Assembly: GCA_964551735.1 (NCBI GenBank)
Contig: CAZKEF010000016.1
Span: 61,651 to 125,650 of the forward strand
Direction: 5' to 3'
Source: DAOUAT01 sp964551735
Lineage (GTDB): Bacteria; Chloroflexota; Anaerolineae; CG2-30-64-16
Length of the DNA: 64,000 nt
Part shown: one piece after another, positions 19,070 through 28,543 of the stretch
How the letters are laid out: every line of letters starts with the position of its first letter
Numbering within the stretch: position 1 is the first letter of the stretch
Position numbers and translations under genes: made by a program
Notes under the pieces: generated by a model
What the model saw: only the letters and a program-made list of their open reading frames with translations
What the model was told of the DNA's origin: nothing
Databases searched by the model: none

Positions 19070-19270
19070 TTATCGCCGCCGCTCATGGACGTAGAAAGCA
19101 GCCCCGATCAGGCCCACGATCACCCCACCTAGTGATGCTGCGTAGGAAAGAAACGCGACCAGAAAGGTGGGCTCCATCACCCCGATCACCATCAGGAAGG
19201 GGATGATGAAGCCCGCAACCACCAGGGCGCTGCCCAACATGACCATGCCGCGGGAACCGAGGGGCTTCAT
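19070..19270 (-). CDS. Small two-segment membrane protein coupled to peptide importer operon 3
   Basis: This 66-residue protein begins at an ATG (19270) that overlaps the stop codon of the ATPase gene as ATGA. It has two hydrophobic helices (about residues 10-30 and 36-58) and a basic tail HERRR. There is no recognised domain. The tight overlap argues for a real, translationally coupled gene with a role linked to the importer, such as an accessory or stabilising subunit, but this is inference. Confidence 0.6.
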   Translation of the reverse strand: MKPLGSRGMVMLGSALVVAGFIIPFLMVIGVMEPTFLVAFLSYAASLGGVIVGLIGAAFYVHERRR

Positions 19271-20307
19271 CTGTACAACCAACACGCCGAGAAGTGCTCC
19301 GGCTCCACCTCGAAGTCGGGGGGCGCTTCCGTGTCGCACAGGCCCGCCATGAAATGGGCGCAGCGCGGGTGGAACCGGCACCCTGTGGGCGGCCGCACCA
19401 GGCTCGGCGGCTCGCCGGGCGGCACGTCGCGGAAGGTCTCGGCGTTGCGCGCGTCCGGGTCCGAGGTCGCCTCGATCAACGCCTGGGTGTAAGGGTGCAG
19501 CGGCTTGCCCAGCAGGTCGTTGACCCGGCCCTTCTCCACCATCTGGCCCGCGTACATCACCATGATGCGCTCGGAGAAGTAACGCACGGTGGACAGGTCG
19601 TGGGTGATGTAGATGACGGCCAGGTGGTGTTGTTCCTGCAGGCCGCGCAGCAGCCTCAGGATCTCGACGCGCACCGAAGCGTCCAACATGGACACCGGCT
19701 CATCAGCGACGAGGAGCTTCGGTTCCATCATCATGGCCCGGGCGATGACGATCCGCTGCTGCTGCCCGCCGCTGAGCATGTGGGGAAACTTCGGCAGGAA
19801 CTCGTCCACCGGGCTCATCTTGACTTCTTCCAGCACCTTGCGAACGCGCGCCAGCCGCCCGTCCTGGCTCTTGACCCCGTTGATGATCATCGGCTCCTGC
19901 AGGATGCGCTCCACGTTCATGAAGGGCGGCAGCGCGCCGTAGGGGTCCTGCTGCACGTAGCCGACGTGCGCCCGATACGCCTGCATCGAGCGGCCCGACA
20001 GGTCGTTGAGCTTCTGGCCATTGAAGACGACCTCGCCCTTGGTCGGCCGGTACAGCCCCAAGATCGTCTTCATCAGGCTGGATTTGCCGCACCCGCTCTC
20101 GCCCACCACCGCCACCGCCTCACCGAAGCCCAGATCGAAATTGACACCATCCACCGCGTGCACATAGCCCGCGTGGCCGAAGCCGAAACGGCGGAGCTCA
20201 AACCACACCCGCAAGTCGCGCACCGAAAGCAATGCCTGGCCATGGCGTCCGTTTTGACCGTTGCCCCCCGGCGCCTCGCCCGTTTGTTGCTCGTTGTTCA
20301 CAGACAT
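19267..20307 (-). CDS. Peptide ABC transporter ATP-binding protein, OppF/DppF type (operon 3)
   Basis: This 346-residue ATPase has Walker A GESGCGKSSLM, signature SGGQQQRIVIA, Walker B LLVADEPVSMLD, H-loop YITHDLSTVRY and C-terminal CRFHPRCAHFMAGLC. Met replaces the usual Ala in the D-loop (SMLD). An N-terminal Gly/Gln-rich tail of about 25 residues precedes the domain. It lies 12 bp after its OppD-type partner and overlaps the small membrane protein gene. Confidence 0.92.
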   Translation of the reverse strand: MSVNNEQQTGEAPGGNGQNGRHGQALLSVRDLRVWFELRRFGFGHAGYVHAVDGVNFDLGFGEAVAVVGESGCGKSSLMKTILGLYRPTKGEVVFNGQKLNDLSGRSMQAYRAHVGYVQQDPYGALPPFMNVERILQEPMIINGVKSQDGRLARVRKVLEEVKMSPVDEFLPKFPHMLSGGQQQRIVIARAMMMEPKLLVADEPVSMLDASVRVEILRLLRGLQEQHHLAVIYITHDLSTVRYFSERIMVMYAGQMVEKGRVNDLLGKPLHPYTQALIEATSDPDARNAETFRDVPPGEPPSLVRPPTGCRFHPRCAHFMAGLCDTEAPPDFEVEPEHFSACWLYR

Positions 20308-20319
20308 CGCTCCTCTCTC

Positions 20320-21285
20320 TTACGCATAAAGCCAGCATTTGACGCGGCGGTCACCGTGAATGAAGGTAGGCGGCTCCTCAGGACACCGCTCGAAACGCTT
20401 CGGGCAGCGTGCCGCAAACCGACAACCGGTCGGCGGGTTGATCAGGCTGGGCGGCTGGCCGGTGATGAACTCCGGCGCCTGGGTGCCGCGCAAGCGCGGC
20501 ACGCTGGCCATCAGCATGTGCGAATAGGGATGGAGCGGCTGGGTGAAGAAGCGGTGCGCGTCCCCCACCTCCACGATCTGCCCGGCGTACATCACGGCCA
20601 CGCGGTCTGCCAACTCACTGGATGTTGCGATGTCGTGCGTGATGAGAATGAAGCTCATGCCCATGGATTGCTTGATGCGCTTGAGCTGGTTCATGATGTT
20701 GGCCTGGGTCAGCACATCCAGCGCGGACGTAGGCTCATCCAGCAGGATCAAGTCGGGTGTGGTGACCAGCGCCATGGCCAGCGCAACGCGCTGCCGCATA
20801 CCGCCGCTCAACTCGAACGGGTAGCGGCTGATGAAATCCTCGGGCACGCCCACCAGATCGAACATCTGACGCGCCCGCTCCAGCCCGGTGGCCTTGTTGG
20901 CGCCCTGGTGGAATATGATCGGCTCAGCCACCTGATCGCCCACCCGCAGCACCGGGTTCAGGGCGTTCATGGCCGCCTGCGGCACCATGGCGATCCTGGC
21001 CCAGCGGATGTTGCGCCGGAACTCCTCCTCGGGCAGCGGCATGACATCGGAACCGGTCAAGATGACCTGGCCGGAAAAGGCATGGACATTGCGCGGCAGG
21101 AGCCGCAGGATCGCCCTGGCCATGGAGGTCTTGCCGCAGCCCGACTCGCCGATGATGACCACCGCCTCGTTGTAGTTCAAGACGAAATCCACCGCGTCTA
21201 CGGCCTGCACCACGCCTTTGCCGGTGCGAAAGTGAAGCAACAGCTTCTCAACACGCAACAGAGTATCTTCAGCCATCGCCGTCAT
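20320..21285 (-). CDS. Peptide ABC transporter ATP-binding protein, OppD/DppD type (operon 3)
   Basis: This 321-residue ATPase has Walker A GESGCGKTSMA, signature SGGMRQRVALA, Walker B LILLDEPTSALD, H-loop LITHDIATSSE and C-terminal CRFAARCPKRFERC. The ATG at 21285 overlaps the permease stop (ATGA), indicating coupling. A second in-frame ATG lies 9 bp later. Confidence 0.92.
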   Translation of the reverse strand: MTAMAEDTLLRVEKLLLHFRTGKGVVQAVDAVDFVLNYNEAVVIIGESGCGKTSMARAILRLLPRNVHAFSGQVILTGSDVMPLPEEEFRRNIRWARIAMVPQAAMNALNPVLRVGDQVAEPIIFHQGANKATGLERARQMFDLVGVPEDFISRYPFELSGGMRQRVALAMALVTTPDLILLDEPTSALDVLTQANIMNQLKRIKQSMGMSFILITHDIATSSELADRVAVMYAGQIVEVGDAHRFFTQPLHPYSHMLMASVPRLRGTQAPEFITGQPPSLINPPTGCRFAARCPKRFERCPEEPPTFIHGDRRVKCWLYA

Positions 21286-22622
21286 AAACCTCGCAGTCTG
21301 GGGTTGAAGATGCGGTCCAGGGCGAAACCCACCATGGAAAAGCCCAGGCCGGTAAACATCAGGAGCGCGGCAGGTTGCAGGATCCAGTAGTAGTAGCCGT
21401 TGAAAAGCGCGCCATTGCTGTTCGCGTCGTCAATGATCTTGCCCCAGGTGGGCAGCACGGGATCGCCCAGGCCGAGCACGGCCAGGGACGCTTCCAGGAA
21501 GACGTAAGAGGGGATCAAGACGACGAGCTGCGGCACGAGCAGCGGGATGGTGCGGGGCACCAGGTACTCCGCAATAATGCGGCCGCTGCCGGCGCCGTAC
21601 GCGCGCGCCGCTTCGATATAGGGCGATTCCTTAACCTGCAGAAAGATCGCGCGATAGGTTTTGATGCCGGCGCCGAAGATACTCAGGACGATAACCAGGC
21701 CCAACATCAACCAGATTGACCGCGAGTAGAACGTGCCAACCATGATCAGGATGGGCAGCAGGGGCAAAATGAGCCGCACCTCGGTGATGCGCTGGATGGT
21801 GGCATCCACGATGCCGCCGAACCAGACGCCAAACGCGGCGATGAACATGGTGGTGATGGTGGTGCCCAGGGCGGCCAGCAGGCCGAACGCCAGGGCTACG
21901 GGCGTGCCCCACAGCAGCGCCACCGAGATGTCGCGGCGGCGGTGGTCCGTGCCCGCCAGGCCGTGCACCTGCCCGTAAAGCACGAACTTGGCATCCACAT
22001 CGGAGTCGGGCTCGAAGGTGAGGGCCTCGATCCGCAGGGTGTACTGGCCCTCCAGTGGCGTCAGCGGCTGCACATCGGGTTGAGCGAAGAGCCCCTGCGC
22101 AACCGCCACGTTGCCCAGCCGTCGCTTCAGGCGGTCATCCTGGGTGATCGGAAACGAATCGGCGCGGCGGGGGGAGTACTGCCCGACCCGGATTTCGCGG
22201 CCGTCCGGGGTGATCCAGGTCATATTGACGAACGGCTGTTTTGTGGTGTAGCTCGTGCGGAAATAGATGATCAAATCTTGTGGGAAGGCATCGTAGGGGA
22301 AATCGAACGTATAGTTGATCAGGATATCCCGCCCCTCCCCCGTCAACTCAAACGTCTTGGTCTCGGGCAGGAGGGCGCTGTCCATCACTTTGGTCGCGGG
22401 CAGCTTCTGCGCCGTGAACCAGTTCCACCATTGCGGCCGGGCCAGCCGGGGGTTATCCTCCCAGACGCCTTCACCCCCACGCCAGAGACGCACCGCCTCA
22501 CTGTGCGGGATGGTGACCAGCGCATAGATGGCCAGCAAGACCAGCGCGGCGATGATCACCAGGCCGGCGATGGCCGACGGGTAACGCCCGATCTCCTGGA
22601 AGTTGCGCAAGAAATTCTTCAT
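21282..22622 (-). CDS. Peptide ABC transporter permease, OppC type, with large external insertion
   Basis: The protein has 446 residues, about 120 more than usual. The first membrane segment is at about residues 15-37. The OppC family signature (normally LGTDxxGRD) appears only at about residue 228, as LAGTDHRRRD. Between them is a stretch of about 180 residues, rich in aromatic and beta-prone sequence, that must lie outside the membrane. The remaining five segments, the contact loop EAARAYGAGSGRII and the end DRIFNPRLRGL are normal. The insertion could contact the permuted binding protein of this operon. It follows the OppB-type gene by 5 bp. Confidence 0.85.
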   Translation of the reverse strand: MKNFLRNFQEIGRYPSAIAGLVIIAALVLLAIYALVTIPHSEAVRLWRGGEGVWEDNPRLARPQWWNWFTAQKLPATKVMDSALLPETKTFELTGEGRDILINYTFDFPYDAFPQDLIIYFRTSYTTKQPFVNMTWITPDGREIRVGQYSPRRADSFPITQDDRLKRRLGNVAVAQGLFAQPDVQPLTPLEGQYTLRIEALTFEPDSDVDAKFVLYGQVHGLAGTDHRRRDISVALLWGTPVALAFGLLAALGTTITTMFIAAFGVWFGGIVDATIQRITEVRLILPLLPILIMVGTFYSRSIWLMLGLVIVLSIFGAGIKTYRAIFLQVKESPYIEAARAYGAGSGRIIAEYLVPRTIPLLVPQLVVLIPSYVFLEASLAVLGLGDPVLPTWGKIIDDANSNGALFNGYYYWILQPAALLMFTGLGFSMVGFALDRIFNPRLRGL

Positions 22623-22627
22623 GGCTT

Positions 22628-23761
<1,134 letters not shown>

Positions 23762-23800
23762 GCCATAACCTCGCCTCATGTCGGGAATTGCCAGGTACAG

Positions 23801-23829
23801 ACAGGGGCGAGGCGACGCCTCGCCCCTGT
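23801..23829. repeat. Perfect 13-bp hairpin after operon 3 binding protein
   Basis: ACAGGGGCGAGGC pairs with its complement across a 3-nt loop. It is one of three palindromes in the 288-bp gap between the binding-protein and permease genes. Confidence 0.75.
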
Positions 23830-23853
23830 GGGTGGCAAATATGACGGCTGCAC

Positions 23854-23914
23854 GGAATCGAGCCTTCAGGCGGTTTGACGCTCAGAGAGAGTGACCGGCT
23901 AAAGCCTCGATTCC
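23854..23914. repeat. Palindromic repeat family A, copy 2
   Basis: The arms GGAATCGAGCCTTCAGGCGGT and the GACCGGCTAAAGCC-type right half are less perfectly complementary than in copy 1. The similarity to copy 3 extends about 25 bp beyond the right arm (CTCG..ATGTTCTTGC.GGGG), so the mobile or duplicated unit is about 90 bp. Confidence 0.75.
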
Positions 23915-23990
23915 AGTCTCTCGCCATGTTCTTGCAGGGGACATGTTCAGCATGACATACAGGCTGATTGCCGTAGAGTCAATTCAGTAC

Positions 23991-24023
23991 CCTGGTGGGC
24001 GTGGTGATGCCACGCCCACCAGG
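23991..24023. repeat. Perfect 14-bp hairpin just after the operon 3 binding-protein gene
   Basis: CCTGGTGGGCGTGG pairs with its complement across the loop TGATG. On the minus-strand transcript it starts 26 nt after the stop codon. There is no T-run, so mRNA stabilisation or attenuation is more likely than termination. Confidence 0.7.
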
Positions 24024-24049
24024 ACACCTATCGTTACATCACGCCCCGC

Positions 24050-26647
24050 TCAGTTCGCGGTCACGAACTGCACCGACTGCGACACCGGCACGGCCACCAA
24101 CTTGGAGATGACGACCGCCTCCAACAGGTTGGAGCCTGCCGCCAGCTTCTTGGTATCGTCCGCGGAGAGGGTGATCTTCCACAGGCCATCCTCCGCCGCC
24201 TCAGCCTGCCCGGAGATGGCCAGCTCGCCGTTGGCGTCGAACACCAGGTACTTCACCTGGTTGAGGTCTGCCGTCGGATACGGCGCGCCCGCAAAGTCCA
24301 CGAACACCTCAAAGAGCGCCTCGGAGCCGATGGTCACGCGCGCGGGGCCTTCGACTTCCACCTCCGGGATCACAGGCGTCGAGAAGCGTTCCCACCGATC
24401 GGCCGGGAACGGGTAATCAGCGTAGCGCTGCAGGACGACCATGCCCTCCACCGGGAACGCGCGCTGCAGGTAGTAGGGACCGGTGCCCAACTGGAAGTGG
24501 CCGCGGGTGCGGTACCATTCCTGCAGGGCGGTGTAGCGGGCTGCGATCTCCTCTGCGGAGATGAACTCGCTCAGGGTCGGGGCGTAGGGGATCAACCCTT
24601 CCGCCTGGGCCGCGTCGAGCTCAGCCTTCAGGATCTCCAGGGTCGGGCCGGAGACATAGTTGAAGCGTTCTTTCTCCAGGGCCGTGGCCTTGGTGGGCGA
24701 GAACGCGGCCAACTCCTTCTCCTCTGCGAAGATGCCCAACGCCAACATGGGCCACGAGCCGGGGCCCTGGGCGTAGTACGGCCACCACGAGTTGATGTTG
24801 AGCTCAGCATCCAACTGATAGTTGTCGGTGTAGGTCTCGATCACCAGCGGATCCTGCGAAAGGATGCGGACGCCCTTGAACGCGGACATGAAGGAGCGCA
24901 GCGCCGGCGTCTTGGACGCGTCATAGATGACGCTGCCTTCCTGGCCGCGGTCGAAGGTGAGGATCATGCCCATGACGAAGTCGCCGATCGAGACGGGGCT
25001 GCCGTCGTGCCACGTGAGGGTGTCGAACAGGTTGGCCGGGTAGTACACAATGTTCTTGCTGGCCGAGGTCACTGTCTCGGTGAACTTCTCGCTGGCGGTG
25101 ATGAACTTCTGCGCCACCGGATCCCAGTCCACCCACGCGTCGCCGGGTACCTCGATGGAGGGCACGAAGGTCAGGTCAACCCAGTCCAGCGTCTTGCCCA
25201 CGGGCAGCCCTTCCTCGATGAAGACCTCGGCCCGCTCGAAGTAGTTGGGCCAGTATAGGCCGGTGTAGGGGTCAGGCTTGTAGGAATTCTCACCGATGGC
25301 GCGCATCGGCATCATATCGAAGACCCAGTTGGAGCCGTCCAGCGGGTTCCACGGCTGCGTCAGGATGCTGGGCATGGCGACGGTCAGGGAGCCGCCGACC
25401 TCGCCCTCACGACGGATGGTGTTCGACCACAGTTGATGGCCGTAGGTGCCGGCGTACAGGTCAGAGGCAATCAAGACCTCTTTCCGCTGCACAAAGATCG
25501 GCGAGCGGTCCGCGATCCAGACCCGGTACGACTCTTTCATGGCCAGCTCAAGGCCGCGGGAGATGAGCTCGGAGCGTTCCGCCAGCGTCTTGAAGTCGTT
25601 GGTGTTGAGCCGGTTCGCGATATCGTAGAACTCCGGATCGTTGACGTACTGCTGCCACATGTTCTCCGAGCGGCCCATATCCGTGTAGAAGTACGCGAAG
25701 TTCGTGCCCAGGTCACGCGGCACCGCGGTGGTGACCCAGCCGCCGGTGTAGATGTGATAGCGGCCTTCCTTGGGCTCCCCGCTCAGCCAGATGGGGCCGG
25801 CCTCGGCCGAGGTCTTGTAGTCACGCACCACGGTAAAGCCGATGTCCTCCAGCAGCGTGCCGACGTAGTCGCCGATCAGCCGGCGGGTGTCCTCGGTGCG
25901 GATCAGGAGGATGATCTCGACCGGCGCGCCCTCGAACTGCCACTTGCCGCCGACCAGGGTGGCGCCCAGCTTCTCCATCTCGGCCGTGATGACTTCATTC
26001 GCCAGATCCTTGTTGTGGGCATACTTGCGCTCCAGCGCCTTGGCCACATCGGCATGCAAGGCATAATCGTTGGACGCATTGTTGAAGGGGAACCAGCGTG
26101 GGGATGCCATGCCGCCGTAGAGCTCCTTGGCGATGTAGTCGCGGTCCACCAGCCAGTTCATGGCCTCGCGCACGGCAGGCACGAAGAAAGGATTCAGCTT
26201 GCCCGTGCCTTCAAAGGTCGGGCCGGCCGGGTTGAAGGAGAGCTCGTCATAGTTGCCGGAGGCCCGCATATAGCTGAGCTCCGGCGCGTCATAGACCGTC
26301 GCCGCGGTCTGCGCGTTGGCGATAGAGTTAGCGTACAGGTCAATGTCGCCGACCTGCAAGCGCCGGACGCCGGCGTTGGCATCGGGCTCTTCCACCATCA
26401 CGATGGTATCGAGCCAGGCGCCGGTGCGGGTCTCCGGCACAGGGGTTGCTACAACTTCGACGATCTTCTCGACAACCTTTTCCTCAACCTTGGTGACGAC
26501 CTGGGTCTCAACGACCTTGACCTCCTCCTTCACCACAACGGTCTCCACCTTGGTAATGACCTCGGGTTGTGGCGCCGGGCAGGCGGTCAAGATCATGCTC
26601 ACGATCACGAGCACGCCGATCAAAAGCGACAGCTTCTTGGTAGACAT
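24050..26647 (-). CDS. Oligopeptide-type ABC binding lipoprotein, permuted, with Ig-like tail
   Basis: This 865-residue lipoprotein has lipobox ILTAC, a stalk with VKEEVKVVETQ (about 34-66) and a Thr/Pro linker. From residue 78 it reads LDTIVMVEEPD and VGDIDLYANS, then PAVREAMNWLVDRDYI at 157-172, which is the latter part of the family-5 fold. The canonical beginning (GGSLTVAMPSILTQPWNPLD) appears only at residue 418, with LTWHDGSPVSIGDF at 544 and GTGPYYLQR at 721. Residues about 760-865 form an additional beta-sandwich-like region. The cut point differs from the operon 2 protein by roughly 70 residues. It starts operon 3. The GGAGGAG site is 8 nt upstream. Confidence 0.85.
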   Translation of the reverse strand: MSTKKLSLLIGVLVIVSMILTACPAPQPEVITKVETVVVKEEVKVVETQVVTKVEEKVVEKIVEVVATPVPETRTGAWLDTIVMVEEPDANAGVRRLQVGDIDLYANSIANAQTAATVYDAPELSYMRASGNYDELSFNPAGPTFEGTGKLNPFFVPAVREAMNWLVDRDYIAKELYGGMASPRWFPFNNASNDYALHADVAKALERKYAHNKDLANEVITAEMEKLGATLVGGKWQFEGAPVEIILLIRTEDTRRLIGDYVGTLLEDIGFTVVRDYKTSAEAGPIWLSGEPKEGRYHIYTGGWVTTAVPRDLGTNFAYFYTDMGRSENMWQQYVNDPEFYDIANRLNTNDFKTLAERSELISRGLELAMKESYRVWIADRSPIFVQRKEVLIASDLYAGTYGHQLWSNTIRREGEVGGSLTVAMPSILTQPWNPLDGSNWVFDMMPMRAIGENSYKPDPYTGLYWPNYFERAEVFIEEGLPVGKTLDWVDLTFVPSIEVPGDAWVDWDPVAQKFITASEKFTETVTSASKNIVYYPANLFDTLTWHDGSPVSIGDFVMGMILTFDRGQEGSVIYDASKTPALRSFMSAFKGVRILSQDPLVIETYTDNYQLDAELNINSWWPYYAQGPGSWPMLALGIFAEEKELAAFSPTKATALEKERFNYVSGPTLEILKAELDAAQAEGLIPYAPTLSEFISAEEIAARYTALQEWYRTRGHFQLGTGPYYLQRAFPVEGMVVLQRYADYPFPADRWERFSTPVIPEVEVEGPARVTIGSEALFEVFVDFAGAPYPTADLNQVKYLVFDANGELAISGQAEAAEDGLWKITLSADDTKKLAAGSNLLEAVVISKLVAVPVSQSVQFVTAN

Positions 26648-27022
26648 GAGTTTTCTCCTCCGTATAGGGTAAATGTGGGAATCGTGAACTTACCGAGACG
26701 GCTGTGGGCATCCGTCATACGTTGCAACACTGCACGCAGCGCCGCAACCGGATGCTGCAATAGCCAACCGGAACAGACGTTTGGGCTTGGTCGTGGCATC
26801 CCTCCCTTCACACAGCTTCCCGTAAGGGTTGAGCGCTACGGCGCAGTCCGACTACCGAGCACGCCTGGGGTATCTGTGCAGGCGCTCCTGCACTCGGTCT
26901 CGGGGCGTGCTCCGAGACCTATAGTTGACCAAGAATAACATAAGCTGATCGGCATGTCAAATGACTTGACTGCGCGAACGGCGCTCTGAACCTTTAAATG
27001 TGTTGGTTCGTTAAGGTTTTGC
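26648..27022 (-). other. Long structured leader and promoter region of operon 3
   Basis: There is no gene in this 375-bp gap. On the minus strand it holds a promoter (26960-26932) and then a leader of about 280 nt to the ATG. Two perfect hairpins lie at the 5' end of the leader: GGTCTCGG pairs across 8 nt (26919-26896) and GTGCAGG pairs across 4 nt (26893-26876). No known riboswitch consensus was recognised. Confidence 0.5.
26932..26960 (-). promoter_or_regulatory. Promoter of peptide importer operon 3
   Basis: On the minus strand a perfect TTGACA (26960-26955) and TATTCT (26937-26932) are 17 bp apart. The flanking CATTTGACAT resembles the corresponding sites of operons 1 and 2. Confidence 0.65.
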
Positions 27023-27298
27023 TTACCCACCGCCCACCGGGGGAAACAGACTGAGGGTGTCAGCGTCACGCACGGGCGTCGCCAGTCCGCGCAAGTATTC
27101 CACCGACCGCCCGTTAAGCAACACGGTGATGTAGCCGGTCAACAAGCCAGCGCGGTCCCACAGCTTGGCGCCAAAGTCAGGGTGTTCGTGTGCCAGCGCT
27201 TCCAGCACGTCACCGACGGTGGCGCCCTCCGGCAATGGGTATTCCAGGCTGCGCCAGCCCAACAGGTCACGCAATGTGGCGTAGGATTTGATGAGCAT
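27023..27298 (-). CDS. MoaD/ThiS-like small sulfur-carrier protein
   Basis: This 91-residue beta-grasp protein ends FPPVGGG, with the C-terminal Gly-Gly that is adenylated and thiocarboxylated in sulfur carriers. Internal landmarks are TVGDVLEAL, ITVLLNGRSVEYL and DADTLSLFPP, as in MoaD and related proteins for molybdopterin or other sulfur transfer. No moaE, thiF/moeB or thiamine gene is adjacent, so the acceptor pathway is unknown. The ATG at 27298 is used; upstream in-frame sequence runs through a repeat element and is not coding. Confidence 0.82.
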   Translation of the reverse strand: MLIKSYATLRDLLGWRSLEYPLPEGATVGDVLEALAHEHPDFGAKLWDRAGLLTGYITVLLNGRSVEYLRGLATPVRDADTLSLFPPVGGG

Positions 27299-27326
27299 GG
27301 ATGTGATTCCTTGGGCTATTAGCCGC

Positions 27327-27387
27327 GGAATCGAGCCTTCAGGCGGTCTCACGCCCAGAGAGAGTGACCGGCTGAAGCCTCGACTCC
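27327..27387. repeat. Palindromic repeat family A, copy 3
   Basis: The arms are GGAATCGAGCCTTCAGGCGG and the ACCGGCTGAAGCCTCGACTCC-type right half. It is nearly identical to copy 2, including the right flank. It lies between the cation transporter and MoaD-like genes. Confidence 0.75.
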
Positions 27388-27443
27388 AGTTTCTCGTTAT
27401 GTTCTTGCCGGGGCACACGCAGCGCGCCCATTGCACGGATAAC

Positions 27444-28349
27444 TCAGTGTGACATCTCTGAGCTCCCAACACAACCCGACTCCCCCTGCCCACACGCGGC
27501 GCACTCCACCTGCACCGTGCTGTGGTGGATGCCGAAGCGGTCGGCCAGCGCCTGGCGCACGCGGGCCTGCACCTGCTGTGCCTCGGCCCACGTCACATCC
27601 GACAGCACCAGGTGCGCGCTCAGCGCCACGTAGCCGGGGCTGACGGTCCACACGTGCAGGTCGTGGACGTCGGAGATGCCCGGTTCCGCACGGAGGGCCC
27701 GGGCGATCTCGGGCACGCTGAGCCCGGCCGGTGCGCCCTCGGCCAAAATGTGCACCGCCTCCCGCAGGATCCGGCCCGAACCGGCCAGGATGATGACGCC
27801 GATCAGGATGCTGGCCAGCGGATCGGCCAACGTCCAGCCGGTCAGCAGCATGATCACCCCGGCGACGATAACGCCCACCGACGAGAGCGCGTCCCCTAAC
27901 ACGTGCAAGAACGCGCTGCGCACGTTGAGATCATCGTGGTCGTGCCCGTGGAGGGCCGCTGCGACGACGAGGTTCACGACCAAGCCGACGGTCGCGACGA
28001 TCAGCATGGGGCCGGCCAGCACCGGCGCGGGCGCGTTGAGCCGCTCCCACGCCTCGCGAAAGATGCCGAATGCCACGATGAGCAGGGTGGAGCCGTTCAC
28101 CAGCGCCGCGATCACCTGGAAACGATGGAAACCGTAGGTGTGGCGATGATCCGCGGGCCGGGCCGCCAGCCGCAATGCGCCATAGCTGAGCGCCAGCGCC
28201 AGCAGGTCCAGACCGATGTGCGCGGCGTCGGAAAGCAGCGCCAGGCTGCCCGTCAGCACGCCGCCGATCACCTCGGCCAGCAGGATCAGGCCCGTGAGGC
28301 CCAGCGCCAGGATGAAGCGCTGTTCGATCCGGTGGGTGTTACGAGTCAT
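27444..28349 (-). CDS. Cation diffusion facilitator (CzcD-type) metal/proton antiporter
   Basis: This 301-residue inner-membrane exporter for divalent metals such as zinc has six hydrophobic helices. The metal-site motifs SDAAHIGLD (helix 2) and HVLGDALSS (helix 5) show the paired His and Asp residues of zinc-selective members. A histidine-rich loop HGHDHDD lies between helices 4 and 5, and the C-terminal cytoplasmic domain contains DVHDLHVWTVSPG. A cysteine-bearing tail (ECAACGQGESGC) could bind metal. The position beside a MoaD-like gene does not explain its metal. Confidence 0.92.
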   Translation of the reverse strand: MTRNTHRIEQRFILALGLTGLILLAEVIGGVLTGSLALLSDAAHIGLDLLALALSYGALRLAARPADHRHTYGFHRFQVIAALVNGSTLLIVAFGIFREAWERLNAPAPVLAGPMLIVATVGLVVNLVVAAALHGHDHDDLNVRSAFLHVLGDALSSVGVIVAGVIMLLTGWTLADPLASILIGVIILAGSGRILREAVHILAEGAPAGLSVPEIARALRAEPGISDVHDLHVWTVSPGYVALSAHLVLSDVTWAEAQQVQARVRQALADRFGIHHSTVQVECAACGQGESGCVGSSEMSH

Positions 28350-28417
28350 GGAGGGTAGTATACCAGCAAAGTCATGGGCATCGGTAATCTGGCTTCTTGT
28401 GCCAACGATTTATCGTG

Positions 28418-28529
28418 GGACGCGGACGAGCGCGGATGGACGCGGATGACTGCATTGTCGTTTTTATCGGTGTTGTTGATCTGAAAATGCCACACAAAAA
28501 TCCGCGCTTGTCCGCGCTCGTCCGCGTCC
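28418..28529. repeat. Inverted repeat of GGACGCGGACGAGCGCGGA type
   Basis: A 19-bp perfect inverted repeat (28418-28436 with 28511-28529) extends imperfectly to about 29 bp, enclosing about 55 bp of lower-GC sequence. It fills most of the gap between the cation transporter and the hydantoinase gene. Confidence 0.7.
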
Positions 28530-28543
28530 GCTTTCTGCCCCGC

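Noticed and set aside
26648..27022. Small gene in the gap before operon 3
   Set aside because: The short frames there have no ribosome binding site or recognisable sequence and overlap promoter and hairpin structures.
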